NCBI RefSeq assembly: GCF_001650915.1 | Contig: NZ_LXYO01000011.1 | Location: forward strand, 1 to 64,000 | Source: Marinobacter sp. EhC06 | GTDB taxonomy: Bacteria; Pseudomonadota; Gammaproteobacteria; Pseudomonadales; Oleiphilaceae | Reading direction: 5' to 3' | Length of the DNA stretch: 64,000 nt | In this document: positions 1 through 7,658 of the stretch, piece by piece | Layout of the letters: each line of letters opens with the position of its first letter | Numbering within the stretch: position 1 is the stretch's first letter | Position numbers and translations under genes: made by a program | Notes under the pieces: model-generated | What the model was told of the DNA's origin: nothing | What the model saw: only the letters and a program-made list of their open reading frames with translations | The model's database searches: none

Positions 1-41
1 CTATAGTGAGGTGGGCAGTTACACAGATTTATTTACAGGCT

Positions 42-131
42 CTATGGCAAGGAAACTTCGTGAAAGCGAATCAAGGACCAGAGTAATATAAATGCGCCTG
101 AAATGGTATACACAAAAGCGATCGTGTTCAT
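42..131 (-). CDS. 29-residue single-pass membrane peptide
   Basis: This small ORF encodes about 29 residues. The ATG at 131 follows a perfect AAGGAGG ribosome site (139-145) with seven bases of spacing, and the frame closes with TAG at 42-44. Residues 2-20 are hydrophobic (Ile, Ala, Phe, Val, Leu, Trp) and fit one membrane helix, followed by a short Arg/His tail. I do not recognise it. The strong ribosome site and membrane-like composition argue that it is real, but nothing around it suggests a job, and a chance ORF is possible. Confidence 0.45.
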   Translation of the reverse strand: MNTIAFVYTISGAFILLWSLIRFHEVSLP

Positions 132-431
132 CTCATTTCCTCCTTGAGTTAAAGAAAGCCAAAAACGAATTATAGATTAATATAGTATCTCGAGTTCTTT
201 ATTCCACTGAGGGGCTCTGCGGGCTGCTTCATCGTCAATCTCGTTTAGTATTATAGAAATTAAAAAATTTCATAATATTTCTCAGAATAAAAATTGTGAG
301 TCTATGGTCTTCTGTCACTCCATATCCATGGTCTTTTTATAGCGATAATTGAAGTTTGAAGTTAGGGGCGTAGCAATTGCCGCTTTCTGGTGAGTTGGTT
401 AGCCTATGAATAAGTAAATCTGCCGTAATAA
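132..431. other. AT-rich intergenic stretch, no gene seen
   Basis: Three hundred bases rich in A and T lie upstream of the small peptide and beyond the 3' end of the lipase gene. Apart from the ribosome site at 139-145 I see no ORF, hairpin or repeat. It may carry the promoter of the small peptide. Confidence 0.4.
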
Positions 432-1985
432 TCAAATCCAATCATCCACGGTTATTTCAAGGTGCCCCTGAAAACCCGGCCGTGCCTTCACTGCTGTTCC
501 CACCGGTACCTTTATCTTTCGCTTGCCATTATCTTTGTGTTCATCCGCCAGATGCGCCGGGTTCCCGATACCATGCTTCTGGGAAAATCCATACCGGATG
601 CTCTCGGAACGAATAGCCAGGGTGATTTGCTCCTCATACATGAATCCCTCGAAATGCTCGTCGAACCAGAATGATTTATTAATTTCGAAGAGGGGGACAC
701 GAACACCGAGTGTAATTTGGAACATGAGTGCTCGATCCGAAGCCATTCGCGCCGATTTGGTTAAATGGCCAGTGAACAAATAGGTGGGTTTCTTGTTTGT
801 TATGAGCGAGTCAAAGCTACGTAAGATGGCTGATTCCTGGGAATAGCGACGCTCATTCATTACATAATTGGGGCCGGCCCGAACGCTCATGGAAGTATCA
901 AAGTGATAAGAGCCTCGCACTGCAGCACCTTTGTCAAACTTGTCCTGCACGCCTGGGGGGAGGTCCACTCGATCAACATACAGGACGGCTTTTATCCGAA
1001 GTGAGCCGAACAAAAAACGCCGTAGATTCTGATAACCAGACTCGGAATTCACGAGGCCGAAGTGGCCAGAGTGGCTACGGTGTGACACCGCGCGAGGAGA
1101 GTCTTTCGTATAGGCGTTGGCTATCATGACCAGCCCATCACTTGCTGGCCCTGTCGCACGTTTAGAAAGGCTGAAAAAGGCTTCGTAGTCTTTGTAGTTA
1201 GAGCCGATGAAGCAGAAGCAGCGATCTGGATCAAAGCCACCGTCAAGCTCGTTGACCCCTACTGACTCATCGCTAATCTTCAGGTATTCCCGCATCCGAT
1301 CGCGGTGAAAGTTAGATACCTGGAAGCGGTCAAGAGGTCCCAGATCTGGAACATTGATTCCCAGAAAATCGATCCCCTTGTGTGGAGTGCCGTACGTGAA
1401 AAGCTTGTCCACATAGTGTGGGCTGGGCTTGCCATCCGCCAGTTCCAGGCCGGTATCATCCAATCCTTGAGGCGCTCCGTGGCGACAGATGTTTTGCAGA
1501 TAGCATCTGCTCACAAGGCCACCCATAGAATGGGCCACCAAGTGCACCTTGAAGTTCGCTTTGAGGTCCGGGTTGTCACCGCATGTTGCGTCGCGAACTC
1601 TGAGAATAAAGCGCCTTAGGTCGAGTGCGAATTCTTCCATACTCACTCGCTGGCCGTTGCCCAGGAGTTCCGAGGCCCGCTCGTAGTAACGGAATACCCA
1701 GACTGATTTGGCCGGAGCGATTATCGATCCAGTCTTGTTGTTATCCTGTAGCGGGTCGTCGAGATATCCTCCGTCTTTGAACGCATCAACATAGCCGTGA
1801 TCTTTCATAAGCCTGATCAGTGGCGACTCGAAATAGAAAGGAATTGCGTCGCCCTGATGATTCTGGCGCAGAACACTGGAACCGATGTTAAAGCCCATAT
1901 AGGGATCTGCGGTGGTTTGGTCGATCTCCGACATCGTCGCCGCAAACCCACGGACGTAAATAATTGGATAAAATGGCGCCTGCAT
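432..1985 (-). CDS. PGAP1-like alpha/beta-hydrolase (lipase/esterase)
   Basis: This is a 517-residue alpha/beta hydrolase. The N-terminus has the 'PIIYVRGFA' strand-loop typical of PGAP1/lipase-type enzymes. The nucleophile is Ser153 in AHSMGG, Asp283 (ASDGLVMI) is the likely acid, and His308 (SGHFG) or nearby His305 the likely base. Residues 330-517 form a beta-rich extension ending in 'LEITVDDWI', of unknown role. No signal peptide or membrane segment is visible, so the site of action is unclear. The ATG at 1985 follows a GGAG site (about 1993-1998). It stands alone in an AT-rich, gene-poor stretch, which hints at recent acquisition. The substrate cannot be told; the hydrolase fold is near certain. 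Confidence 0.85.
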   Translation of the reverse strand: MQAPFYPIIYVRGFAATMSEIDQTTADPYMGFNIGSSVLRQNHQGDAIPFYFESPLIRLMKDHGYVDAFKDGGYLDDPLQDNNKTGSIIAPAKSVWVFRYYERASELLGNGQRVSMEEFALDLRRFILRVRDATCGDNPDLKANFKVHLVAHSMGGLVSRCYLQNICRHGAPQGLDDTGLELADGKPSPHYVDKLFTYGTPHKGIDFLGINVPDLGPLDRFQVSNFHRDRMREYLKISDESVGVNELDGGFDPDRCFCFIGSNYKDYEAFFSLSKRATGPASDGLVMIANAYTKDSPRAVSHRSHSGHFGLVNSESGYQNLRRFLFGSLRIKAVLYVDRVDLPPGVQDKFDKGAAVRGSYHFDTSMSVRAGPNYVMNERRYSQESAILRSFDSLITNKKPTYLFTGHLTKSARMASDRALMFQITLGVRVPLFEINKSFWFDEHFEGFMYEEQITLAIRSESIRYGFSQKHGIGNPAHLADEHKDNGKRKIKVPVGTAVKARPGFQGHLEITVDDWI

Positions 1986-2634
1986 ATAGTTATCTCCGCC
2001 AGAAAAATTCGAAGCTAAAAACTGGTCTATAACGATACATTTCAGAAAATCGGCTAAAAGCGTGGCCTATTTCGATAAACGCTGGAATTTGGAAATAGGG
2101 GAGGGTCAGATGAGCGGTCCATGCGTATTCCTTTTCCGAAACTTGGTAAAGGTGCATGCACTACGACTTTACAAACTGAGCGCAACATCGCACTTGGAGC
2201 GCATATTCCTAAGGCGCTAAATTATGTCCAGCAAACCTTATACCTTTTGGGAAAAGTTTCAGTTAATTTAGGTGGTTATGTAGATACTGGGTGTTGAAGT
2301 GTGGTATTGCTTAAAGTACGTGTAAAAATGAGATTGATCGCCGTTAAATTTACCGACACTTAAAAATATTTCTAATAACCAAGACCTATATTGCAGGCCT
2401 GTTTATTCCTTGATGCGTCGCTGGTTTAATGTTCGAGTTCTCGCGTACTCAAAGTTGCTGGGAAAATTTCAAATTAATCATAATGCGTGTAAGAAATCTT
2501 GACTATTTTAACAGTACTGGTATCGGTTGATTCTGCCCATGGAGCTGAGATCTTATTTTTCTAAACTATAGGGCTCTATAGGGGAGGCGGAAATACTCAT
2601 AATACTGAGCCCAAGGACGATATCTATAATTCAG
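1986..2634. other. 650-bp AT-rich gene-poor region with one weak small ORF
   Basis: This region holds the lipase promoter and no recognisable gene. The only candidate is a 36-codon ORF at 2110-2220 (+), preceded by GGGGAGG about five bases before its ATG. Its product is Arg/Leu-rich and resembles nothing I know, so I do not call it a gene. The base composition is much poorer in G+C than the genes further right. Confidence 0.35.
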
Positions 2635-2670
2635 GAAAACCGGGACAGATTTATTTTCCCGATTTATTTT
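2635..2670 (-). repeat. Dispersed GGGACAGAT repeat, copy 1
   Basis: One half-site GAAAACCGGGACAGATTTAT (2635-2654) continues into TTTTCC, and the TTTATTTTCC part is then repeated in tandem (to 2671). Read on the minus strand, the second part supplies the TAA stop (2664-2666) of the truncated BtuF-like ORF that ends here. Confidence 0.8.
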
Positions 2671-2909
2671 CCTTCCCTGGAGGCAGGTTCCGCGGCCTTT
2701 TCCGGAGAGATATCCTCGCCGCCGGCAATACCGGTCAGCTCGGACACCCAGCCAATGCCGGTGATCATGGGGTCACCCCATTCTTCGAAATACACGCGTG
2801 GTCGGTTGTGTTTGGGCTTTTCCTTCCGGGCTTTCTCTGGCCGCACTATATCTTGTAATTCCTCTCGCGGGTCATGCCGCGAGATCCGAACGGTTAACGG
2901 GAGCCACAC
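2664..2909 (-). pseudogene. Fragment of a BtuF-like ABC substrate-binding protein
   Basis: This 81-residue ORF contains 'RPRVYFEEWGDPMITGIGW' and then 'SELTGIAGGEDI', which match the conserved core of cobalamin/iron-type periplasmic binding proteins (BtuF family, normally about 270-300 residues). The N-terminal lobe and the rest of the C-terminal lobe are missing, and no transporter genes are adjacent. The charged sequence before the motif looks degenerate. The stop codon lies within the dispersed repeat. I read it as a gene shard attached to a repeat copy. It could still be expressed, but not as a working binding protein. Confidence 0.6.
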
Positions 2910-2960
2910 ATTGGTTTACCGTGTAGTTAGATGAATGCGATGCAAACAAGGGAGAGGGCG

Positions 2961-3419
2961 ATGACGGCACCAGGCGATCAGCTTCGCGTGTTCTACGATG
3001 GCGCCTGCCCGAGCTGCGTCAAGGATCGCAGGCTCTATGAGCGACTCGCGGGCAGGACCGGCGAATCGGTGGAGTGGGTGGATATCACCGGCCGTGATGA
3101 GGAGTTGAAGGAACGTGGTATAGATCCGCAAGCAGCGCTTCAGGAGCTCCATGTGGAGGATGGCCAGGGCAACATCCACCGTGAACTGGATGCCTATATC
3201 CTGTTGATGTCGCGGGTCTGGCTGCTGAAACCGTTTGCCTGGCTGATTGGTTTGCCGGTGATTCGGCCAGCGCTGGCGAAGCTGTACCACAAATGGGTGA
3301 GCGAGCGGCTGGAGAGAACCGGGCGCATGCCGGATTCAAAGGAAACGCAGAGAAGCATCGAATCGCGCAAGGCCGAGGTTGAAGCTGAGGAAAGCGCGGA
3401 GGACAGAGAGACGTGGTAG
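2961..3419 (+). CDS. DUF393 (DCC family) thiol-disulfide oxidoreductase-like protein
   Basis: A 152-residue protein of the DUF393/DCC family, named for an N-terminal Asp-Cys-Cys motif. That motif is visible as 'YDGACPSC' (Asp13, Cys16, Cys19), a thioredoxin-like CxxC arrangement. A conserved Leu/Ile/Val-rich helix near residue 95 ('FAWLIGLPVI') may touch the membrane. The C-terminus is highly charged. I choose ATG 2961 over upstream ATGs at 2931 and 2940 because AGGGAG sits about seven bases before it. Dispersed repeats and gene shards lie on both sides. The substrate is unknown. Confidence 0.85.
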   Translation: MTAPGDQLRVFYDGACPSCVKDRRLYERLAGRTGESVEWVDITGRDEELKERGIDPQAALQELHVEDGQGNIHRELDAYILLMSRVWLLKPFAWLIGLPVIRPALAKLYHKWVSERLERTGRMPDSKETQRSIESRKAEVEAEESAEDRETW

Positions 3420-3434
3420 GGGGCTCGGAAACCG

Positions 3435-3453
3435 GAAAACCGGGACAGATCCA
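3435..3453 (-). repeat. Dispersed GGGACAGAT repeat, copy 2
   Basis: GAAAACCGGGACAGATCCAT starts at 3435, just after the DUF393 stop. It abuts the truncated tautomerase 3' end (3463-3538) in the same order and orientation as at the intact tautomerase (9303-9396). Confidence 0.75.
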
Positions 3454-3462
3454 TTATTGCGG

Positions 3463-3538
3463 TTATTTGGGTAAGCTGGCCCGCTTTTCCGAAGACATTC
3501 TTTTTTCCACTCAGCTTCCTCTCCCGGCGCTGGCAAAT
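3463..3538 (-). pseudogene. Truncated 3' end of a tautomerase-like gene
   Basis: About 75 bp match the last 24 codons of the intact tautomerase gene at 9323-9396, with roughly five substitutions and small indels by eye (about 90 percent identity). The translated minus strand still shows 'PAPGEEAEW'. Only the C-terminal tail is present, homology ends abruptly at 3538, and indels have shifted the frame. The adjacent repeat copy belongs to the same duplicated block. Confidence 0.8.
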
Positions 3539-3598
3539 TTGATATTGAAGCAATGAGCTATCCTGAGACTCTCGACCTTCCAGCATGCGAGCCAAACA

Positions 3599-4510
3599 AT
3601 GATCGAAACGCCCCAGGAATTTCAGAGCGAAGGTACAACCTGTCGCGGAGTTCTTTACACGCCGGATGCCGACAGTAAAGGTTTACCGTGTGTCGTCATG
3701 GCCCATGGTTTTGGGCTGACTCATGCCAGTGGTCTGGCACCGTTCAAAGAAGCCTTCTGCAATGCGGGTTACGCGGTCTTTGCCTTTGACTACCGCCATT
3801 TCGGTGACAGTGATGGCCAGCCACGGCAGACGCTGAGCCCTTGGAAGGAAGTGGCAGATTGGCTGGCGGCACTGAATTTTGCGCGGCAGCTCGATCGTGT
3901 CAATGGCAGCCGCATTTGCCTGTGGGGAACGTCGTTTTCTGGCGGGCTTGTTATAGCGGCCGCGGCAAGGGATGGAAACGTGCAATGCACCATCTCCCAA
4001 TGCCCGATGATGGATGGCTTGGCGTCTTTGCTGGGGGTTGTCGGTTATGCCGGCCTCATGCAGGCGATGCGCCTGACCTGGCACGGAACGGTCGACTGGC
4101 TTCGTCGTGGGCTGGGGATGTCTCCCCGATATATTGCGTCGGCCGGCCGCCCCGGCGAGTTGGGCATGATGACCGCCGAGGACTGCCAGGAGGGGTATGT
4201 TCCTTTGCTGGCCGATAACGCGTCGAATTACGTCGCAGCGGGTGTGAGTTATGCAATTCCTCTTTTCCGGCCCATCCGTTTAGCCAGTAAAGTCGCCTGC
4301 CCGGCACTGGTGTTGATTTGCGACCACGATACCGTCGCCCCTGCGAGTGCTGCGGTCAAAGCGGCCGAGAGAATGCCGAACGCGGAAGTGAAGCACTATC
4401 CGGTGGGTCATTTTGATGTCTATCGGGGCGAAGCTCTGGAGATGTCCATCGAAGATCAGCTTGATTTCCTGGCGCGGTTTTTAAAACAAGTTGGAGCCCG
4501 AAGTGATTAA
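3599..4510 (+). CDS. Alpha/beta hydrolase, dienelactone-hydrolase/acyltransferase-like
   Basis: A 303-residue alpha/beta hydrolase without signal peptide. The oxyanion loop is 'MAHGFG' (34-39), the nucleophile Ser112 in GTSFSG, the acid probably Asp244 (ICDHDT) and the base His271 (VGHFDVY). A substrate-capping insertion lies at about 140-225. The 'YRHFGDSDG' motif after strand 4 is typical of the large family that includes YcjY-like and X-Pro-dipeptidyl-like hydrolases. The next small gene overlaps its last codons, so the two are probably cotranscribed. A short copy of this gene's 3' end plus the next gene's start lies at 13186-13250. Substrate unknown. Confidence 0.85.
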   Translation: MIETPQEFQSEGTTCRGVLYTPDADSKGLPCVVMAHGFGLTHASGLAPFKEAFCNAGYAVFAFDYRHFGDSDGQPRQTLSPWKEVADWLAALNFARQLDRVNGSRICLWGTSFSGGLVIAAAARDGNVQCTISQCPMMDGLASLLGVVGYAGLMQAMRLTWHGTVDWLRRGLGMSPRYIASAGRPGELGMMTAEDCQEGYVPLLADNASNYVAAGVSYAIPLFRPIRLASKVACPALVLICDHDTVAPASAAVKAAERMPNAEVKHYPVGHFDVYRGEALEMSIEDQLDFLARFLKQVGARSD

Positions 4511-4736
4511 GCCCAGTTGTTACAGTTGCCGACAAAGATTTGAGCCGTCTGAGCTGCGGGTCTCTTACTCGAAAAACTACTGTGAACGCTGCGGTGTTGG
4601 TCTGTTTGGTGAGGATTATTTCAGTTTCACCGCTAAGCCCGCCCCAACTATCCGGAAGAACCTGGCTGTCCATTTTGCAGTGCTTCTTTTCGGGGTTGCT
4701 GGTTTGTTGTTATGGCTTTTGACTAGCGGATCATGA
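4491..4736 (+). CDS. Small zinc-ribbon membrane protein
   Basis: A protein of about 77-81 residues starting at TTG 4491 or GTG 4503, overlapping the hydrolase stop. Two CxxC knuckles ('CYSC' and 'CERC') about 20 residues apart suggest a zinc ribbon. Residues 58-78 form one strongly hydrophobic helix near the C-terminus. The overlap implies translational coupling with the hydrolase. No function is known to me. Its first part recurs as a degenerate fragment at 13186-13250. Confidence 0.65.
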   Translation: MEPEVIKPSCYSCRQRFEPSELRVSYSKNYCERCGVGLFGEDYFSFTAKPAPTIRKNLAVHFAVLLFGVAGLLLWLLTSGS

Positions 4737-4744
4737 CCACTCGT

Positions 4745-4781
4745 GAAAACCGGGACAGATCTATTTTCAGCCCCGGTTTTC
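4745..4781. repeat. Dispersed repeat, most complete palindromic copy
   Basis: This 37-bp copy shows both arms: GAAAACCGGG at the left and CCCCGGTTTTC at the right, around a centre of ACAGATCTATTTTCAG. The arms pair nearly perfectly, so the full element is an imperfect palindrome and most other copies carry one arm. It lies just after the zinc-ribbon gene and could also act as a transcription terminator. Confidence 0.8.
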
Positions 4782-4925
4782 CCTAACATTGTCGGCGTTT
4801 GAAACCAGGTTGCTAAACCAGCGGTATTGAGTTGAATAGACCTGGCTTTCGGATCGGGTCTTTTCCTGTGCGCTACACTTCCTGACAACAGTTATCTTCT
4901 CAACTGTCAGAGTGGGAGAGTCACA

Positions 4926-5039
4926 ATGCAGGACTACGAACTCTATTACTGGGGCCTGACGTCTGAAAACAACAGAAGTGGACCTGGAGTCCTCTATGAA
5001 AACCGCCCAACGCCGCGGCAGTTCTCTTTCCAGCCCTGA
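4926..5039 (+). CDS. Possible 37-residue leader ORF upstream of the S41 protease
   Basis: ATG 4926 follows GGGAG by about seven bases and the frame runs 37 codons to TGA at 5037-5039. It ends inside the S41 gene in a different frame, overlapping its start by about 44 bases. The product is Tyr/Asn/Pro-rich and unrecognised. It could be a coupled leader peptide, a chance ORF, or the original start of a frameshifted protease gene. Confidence 0.3.
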   Translation: MQDYELYYWGLTSENNRSGPGVLYENRPTPRQFSFQP

Positions 5040-6342
5040 TTTTGCGCGCCTGCAGGGTGTCTGGCGTTCCCAGGGTTACGGCACTGTGTTGCTGATCGAG
5101 GAAGATTGGTACACCCTTTTTGAAGAAACCAGCATCAGCTGCCTGAAGATTCATGCGGGCAGTATTGAAGAACTTGGCCACTATTACGAAGACTTGGCGG
5201 TATCCCCTGGTGGCCAGGCGTTCAGTGCCCATCGGGTAACTGGCGTAGCACGCATCAGATTCCGTCGCCTGAAAGGATTGCCCGCCAGTGTCACTAAAAG
5301 TCTCAGGCACAGGGCAAAGGATCCGCAATACAACTTTGACGTTTTCTGGCGAACCTTTCACGAGCAATACGCCCTGTTTGAACTCAAGGGTGTGGCCTGG
5401 GACCGGGCGCATCATGACTATCTTCCCCAGATTAACGCGAACACATCACAGGAAACGCTCTTCGCCATAATGGTTGCGATGCTACGGCCCCTGAAGGATG
5501 GCCATATTCGTCTGCATTCACCCTGGGGTCATTACAGCGCAGGTGCCCAGCCGGCGCTCTTCAGGCGGCTGACAAAGGAACTTGAAGACGCCAATGATGA
5601 CCGGGAGCTCTCCAGCTACCTGGGCGATCTCAAAGAGTCGGCGCGTGACGTGATCCATGAGGATTATCTCGCAAGCGCCGTTAGCCATGGCGGCAACCGG
5701 CTGGTGGAGTGGGGGCGCCTTAATGACCTCATCGGTTACCTGAACATCCGGGCCATGGCCGGGCAAAGCGGCAAGTCAGGCAAACCGGCTGCGGATCTCA
5801 GTGCGGTCGATAGTGTGATGAAGAGGGTGCTGGCAGATGTTGGCGAGCTTCCCAATCTGGTGGTCGATCTTCGCAATAATGGTGGGGGGTACGATGGTGT
5901 CGCACTGCGCTTTTCAGCGTACCTGATGGATCGCAAACGGCTGGCTTTCACCAAGTCAGCCCGTCATGGCAATGGATTCACCGGAAAACAGTCTGTCTAT
6001 GTCACGCCTGTCAATGAGACTTACCAGGGCAACCTGTTTGTGCTGACCAGCGAGCTAACGGCCAGTGCCGCAGAAATCTTCGTGCTCTCATTGCTGCAGC
6101 ATCCCCGTCTTACTCTTATTGGCGAGCCTACTCAGGGCATCCTTTCCGACACGCTCGAGCGCCATCTGCCAAATGGCTGGCACCTGACCTTGTCCAATGA
6201 AATCTACCGGGCCTACGACGGTGAGATTTACGAAGATGTCGGCATCCCGCCACACATCCGTCTCAAGTACCTTGGCCGAAAAGGGCGCGAGGAAGGCAAA
6301 GACCCGATGCTGGAGCGGGTAATTAAGCTGGTCGGCGGGTGA
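4996..6342 (+). CDS. S41-family (C-terminal processing/tricorn-like) peptidase
   Basis: A protein of about 448 residues. The C-terminal half carries the S41 catalytic core: 'VVDLRNNGGG' (oxyanion strand) and 'SELTASAAEIF', with the nucleophile Ser at about residue 357, then 'GEPTQG' and the closing 'EDVGIPPHI'. The N-terminal 110 residues resemble the lipocalin-like domain of related proteins. No PDZ domain and no clear signal peptide are seen, unusual for a family often exported. ATG 4996 has GGAG six bases upstream; GTG 4978 is the longest alternative and lacks a ribosome site. A Lys partner of the serine is not assigned. The family is clear, the target unknown. Confidence 0.8.
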   Translation: MKTAQRRGSSLSSPDFARLQGVWRSQGYGTVLLIEEDWYTLFEETSISCLKIHAGSIEELGHYYEDLAVSPGGQAFSAHRVTGVARIRFRRLKGLPASVTKSLRHRAKDPQYNFDVFWRTFHEQYALFELKGVAWDRAHHDYLPQINANTSQETLFAIMVAMLRPLKDGHIRLHSPWGHYSAGAQPALFRRLTKELEDANDDRELSSYLGDLKESARDVIHEDYLASAVSHGGNRLVEWGRLNDLIGYLNIRAMAGQSGKSGKPAADLSAVDSVMKRVLADVGELPNLVVDLRNNGGGYDGVALRFSAYLMDRKRLAFTKSARHGNGFTGKQSVYVTPVNETYQGNLFVLTSELTASAAEIFVLSLLQHPRLTLIGEPTQGILSDTLERHLPNGWHLTLSNEIYRAYDGEIYEDVGIPPHIRLKYLGRKGREEGKDPMLERVIKLVGG

Positions 6343-6360
6343 TGGTTGAAGTATTAATCA

Positions 6361-6385
6361 GAAAACCGGGACAGATCTATTTCCC
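6361..6385 (-). repeat. Dispersed GGGACAGAT repeat, copy 4
   Basis: GAAAACCGGGACAGATCTAT begins at 6361 and runs into TTCCCC. It lies between the convergent S41 protease and the hypothetical gene at 6432. Confidence 0.8.
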
Positions 6386-6431
6386 CTGTCTTGCCGGTGC
6401 GACCGGCAAGGAGTATGCGGATCACGCGAGC

Positions 6432-6767
6432 CTAAAAAGTAGAGCGATAAATCTCCGTCCCGAAATTGGCCGCAACCTGATGCCGGCAGGCCACTCCATC
6501 GAACTGGAGCTGTTTGTCTCGAAGTGCCTGAGCAATCTTATCCAGTGACTGCTTCAGCCAGCCTCGGGTAAAGACTGAAATCCCCATTGTTAATCCGGTC
6601 ACCAGTTCCTTCATCCTGTTGTTGCATTTGATCAGTTCTTCCATGGCTTGCTCGACAACCTCTGCGGTACGTTCGTTCAGGTTCGGCTTCAAGCCCCGCA
6701 ATTGGTTATCGTCGAAGAGTATGTTGATGACCGTCATGAGGTCATCCTTTTCCTGCCTCGTAAGCAT
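6432..6767 (-). CDS. Hypothetical helical protein, lipoprotein operon partner
   Basis: A 111-residue, mostly alpha-helical protein with no signal peptide or membrane segment. It contains charged amphipathic stretches such as 'AEVVEQAMEELIKCNNRM', and I do not recognise the family. Its ATG at 6767 lies one base after the TAA of the upstream lipoprotein gene, with GAGGGA as the ribosome site, so the two genes are almost surely cotranscribed and coupled. A cytoplasmic partner of a lipoprotein is odd, and the pairing may not be functional. Confidence 0.6.
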   Translation of the reverse strand: MLTRQEKDDLMTVINILFDDNQLRGLKPNLNERTAEVVEQAMEELIKCNNRMKELVTGLTMGISVFTRGWLKQSLDKIAQALRDKQLQFDGVACRHQVAANFGTEIYRSTF

Positions 6768-6768
6768 A

Positions 6769-7344
6769 TTAATGTCCCTCGATTCCTTTCAGGATTTCGT
6801 TCTCGATGTCTTGCCAGCTGAAGTTGTCCAGTACCAGCTGAGTAAACAGGTCCGGCTTTCCCGGTGAGGTGAGCATAATGGTGGTTTTTGTGGGGCTGAA
6901 GGCAATGTAAGCGGTGAGGTCGCCAACGGTTACCATGCTGTTTTCCTTCTCTTCCGCAGGCTCCAGCGTCATTCTGATTATGCCTTCAAGCTCCCTCCGG
7001 AATTCAGGGTCCTGAATGGAACTCAGGTCGCGCCGGAAGATAAAGCCCGGTGCCTGGTTCATCTGAATGGATGGATTGCCCCAGTCCTCCGGTGTGACCA
7101 CTGTGGCAAAGAGACTTTTCTGGCCGGCGTAGAAGATCATTTCTCCGTCGCTGCCAATAAATGATGCGTTCGCAAGGGTCTCCAACGGGAGCCTGACGGG
7201 GTGGCCTGCTCGGCCGATGGTGACTACGGGTGTCTCGGTTCGCGGCTCAGGAGTTTCGAGCTTAATGAGATTCGAAGAGGATGCGCAGGCCGCTGCTGAA
7301 AGACAGAGCAGCAACGCGAGAGCGGTTGCACTAAAACGTTTCAT
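6769..7344 (-). CDS. Outer-membrane-type lipoprotein, unknown function
   Basis: A 191-residue precursor beginning 'MKRFSATALALLLCLSAAAC', a type II signal peptide whose lipobox Cys is about residue 20. Ala/Ser after the Cys fits sorting to the outer membrane. The mature protein is mixed alpha/beta with a Glu-rich segment near residue 130 and no catalytic motif I can name. It is the first gene of a two-gene unit with 6432-6767. A degenerate MOSC fragment lies immediately upstream and may have displaced its original promoter. Confidence 0.75.
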   Translation of the reverse strand: MKRFSATALALLLCLSAAACASSSNLIKLETPEPRTETPVVTIGRAGHPVRLPLETLANASFIGSDGEMIFYAGQKSLFATVVTPEDWGNPSIQMNQAPGFIFRRDLSSIQDPEFRRELEGIIRMTLEPAEEKENSMVTVGDLTAYIAFSPTKTTIMLTSPGKPDLFTQLVLDNFSWQDIENEILKGIEGH

Positions 7345-7436
7345 TTTCCGGTTCCTTTGGAGGTTTTCAGTCCGTTGGATGCAAGGTTACTGTTTGGATG
7401 GTGTGATGGAAAGGTTTGGTCTGGCGTCATATTTGT

Positions 7437-7542
7437 GGGGAAGTCGTCCCCAAGAGCAATTTCTTCCGCTGCAACCACCCGCGCTGTGATTCCTCCGTGC
7501 CCGCCCATAAGCTCACCGCGTGTGGGGCGGATTCCGACTAGG
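7437..7542 (-). pseudogene. Internally deleted MOSC-domain gene remnant
   Basis: On the minus strand this segment reads 'RIRPTRGELM' joined directly to 'GGHGGITARVVAAEEIALGDD' (in two pieces: GGHGGITARVV, AAEEIALGDD). Both parts match the intact MOSC protein at 18476-18967 ('GIRPARGEPM' and 'RGHGGITTRVV'), but the roughly 130 residues between them, including the conserved Cys, are missing. It sits beside a degenerate repeat copy. It cannot encode a working MOSC enzyme. Confidence 0.75.
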
Positions 7543-7569
7543 GAAACCGCTACACATCTATTTCTCGGA
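7541..7569 (-). repeat. Degenerate dispersed repeat
   Basis: GGGAAACCGCTACACATCTA followed by TTTCTCGG keeps the spacing of the repeat family (GAAAACC.. ACAGATCTATTT) with several substitutions. It borders the MOSC remnant. Confidence 0.5.
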
Positions 7570-7580
7570 GGATATAACGA

Positions 7581-7632
7581 CATAGAATTGGCGAATGATA
7601 TCGACTGTGTGTTTAGGTGGCACCCAGGTAAC
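7581..7632 (+). promoter_or_regulatory. Promoter-region repeat upstream of the solute-binding gene
   Basis: CATAGAATTGGCGAATGATA and the next 30 bases match the region upstream of the gene at 18185 (18112-18165) at roughly 70-80 percent. It lies 30-80 bases before the TTG start at 7659. TAGAAT resembles a -10 box. It may be a shared promoter or operator, or flanking DNA carried with the MOSC shard. Confidence 0.4.
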
Positions 7633-7658
7633 AAGCTCACAGCTCCTCAGAGGTAAAC

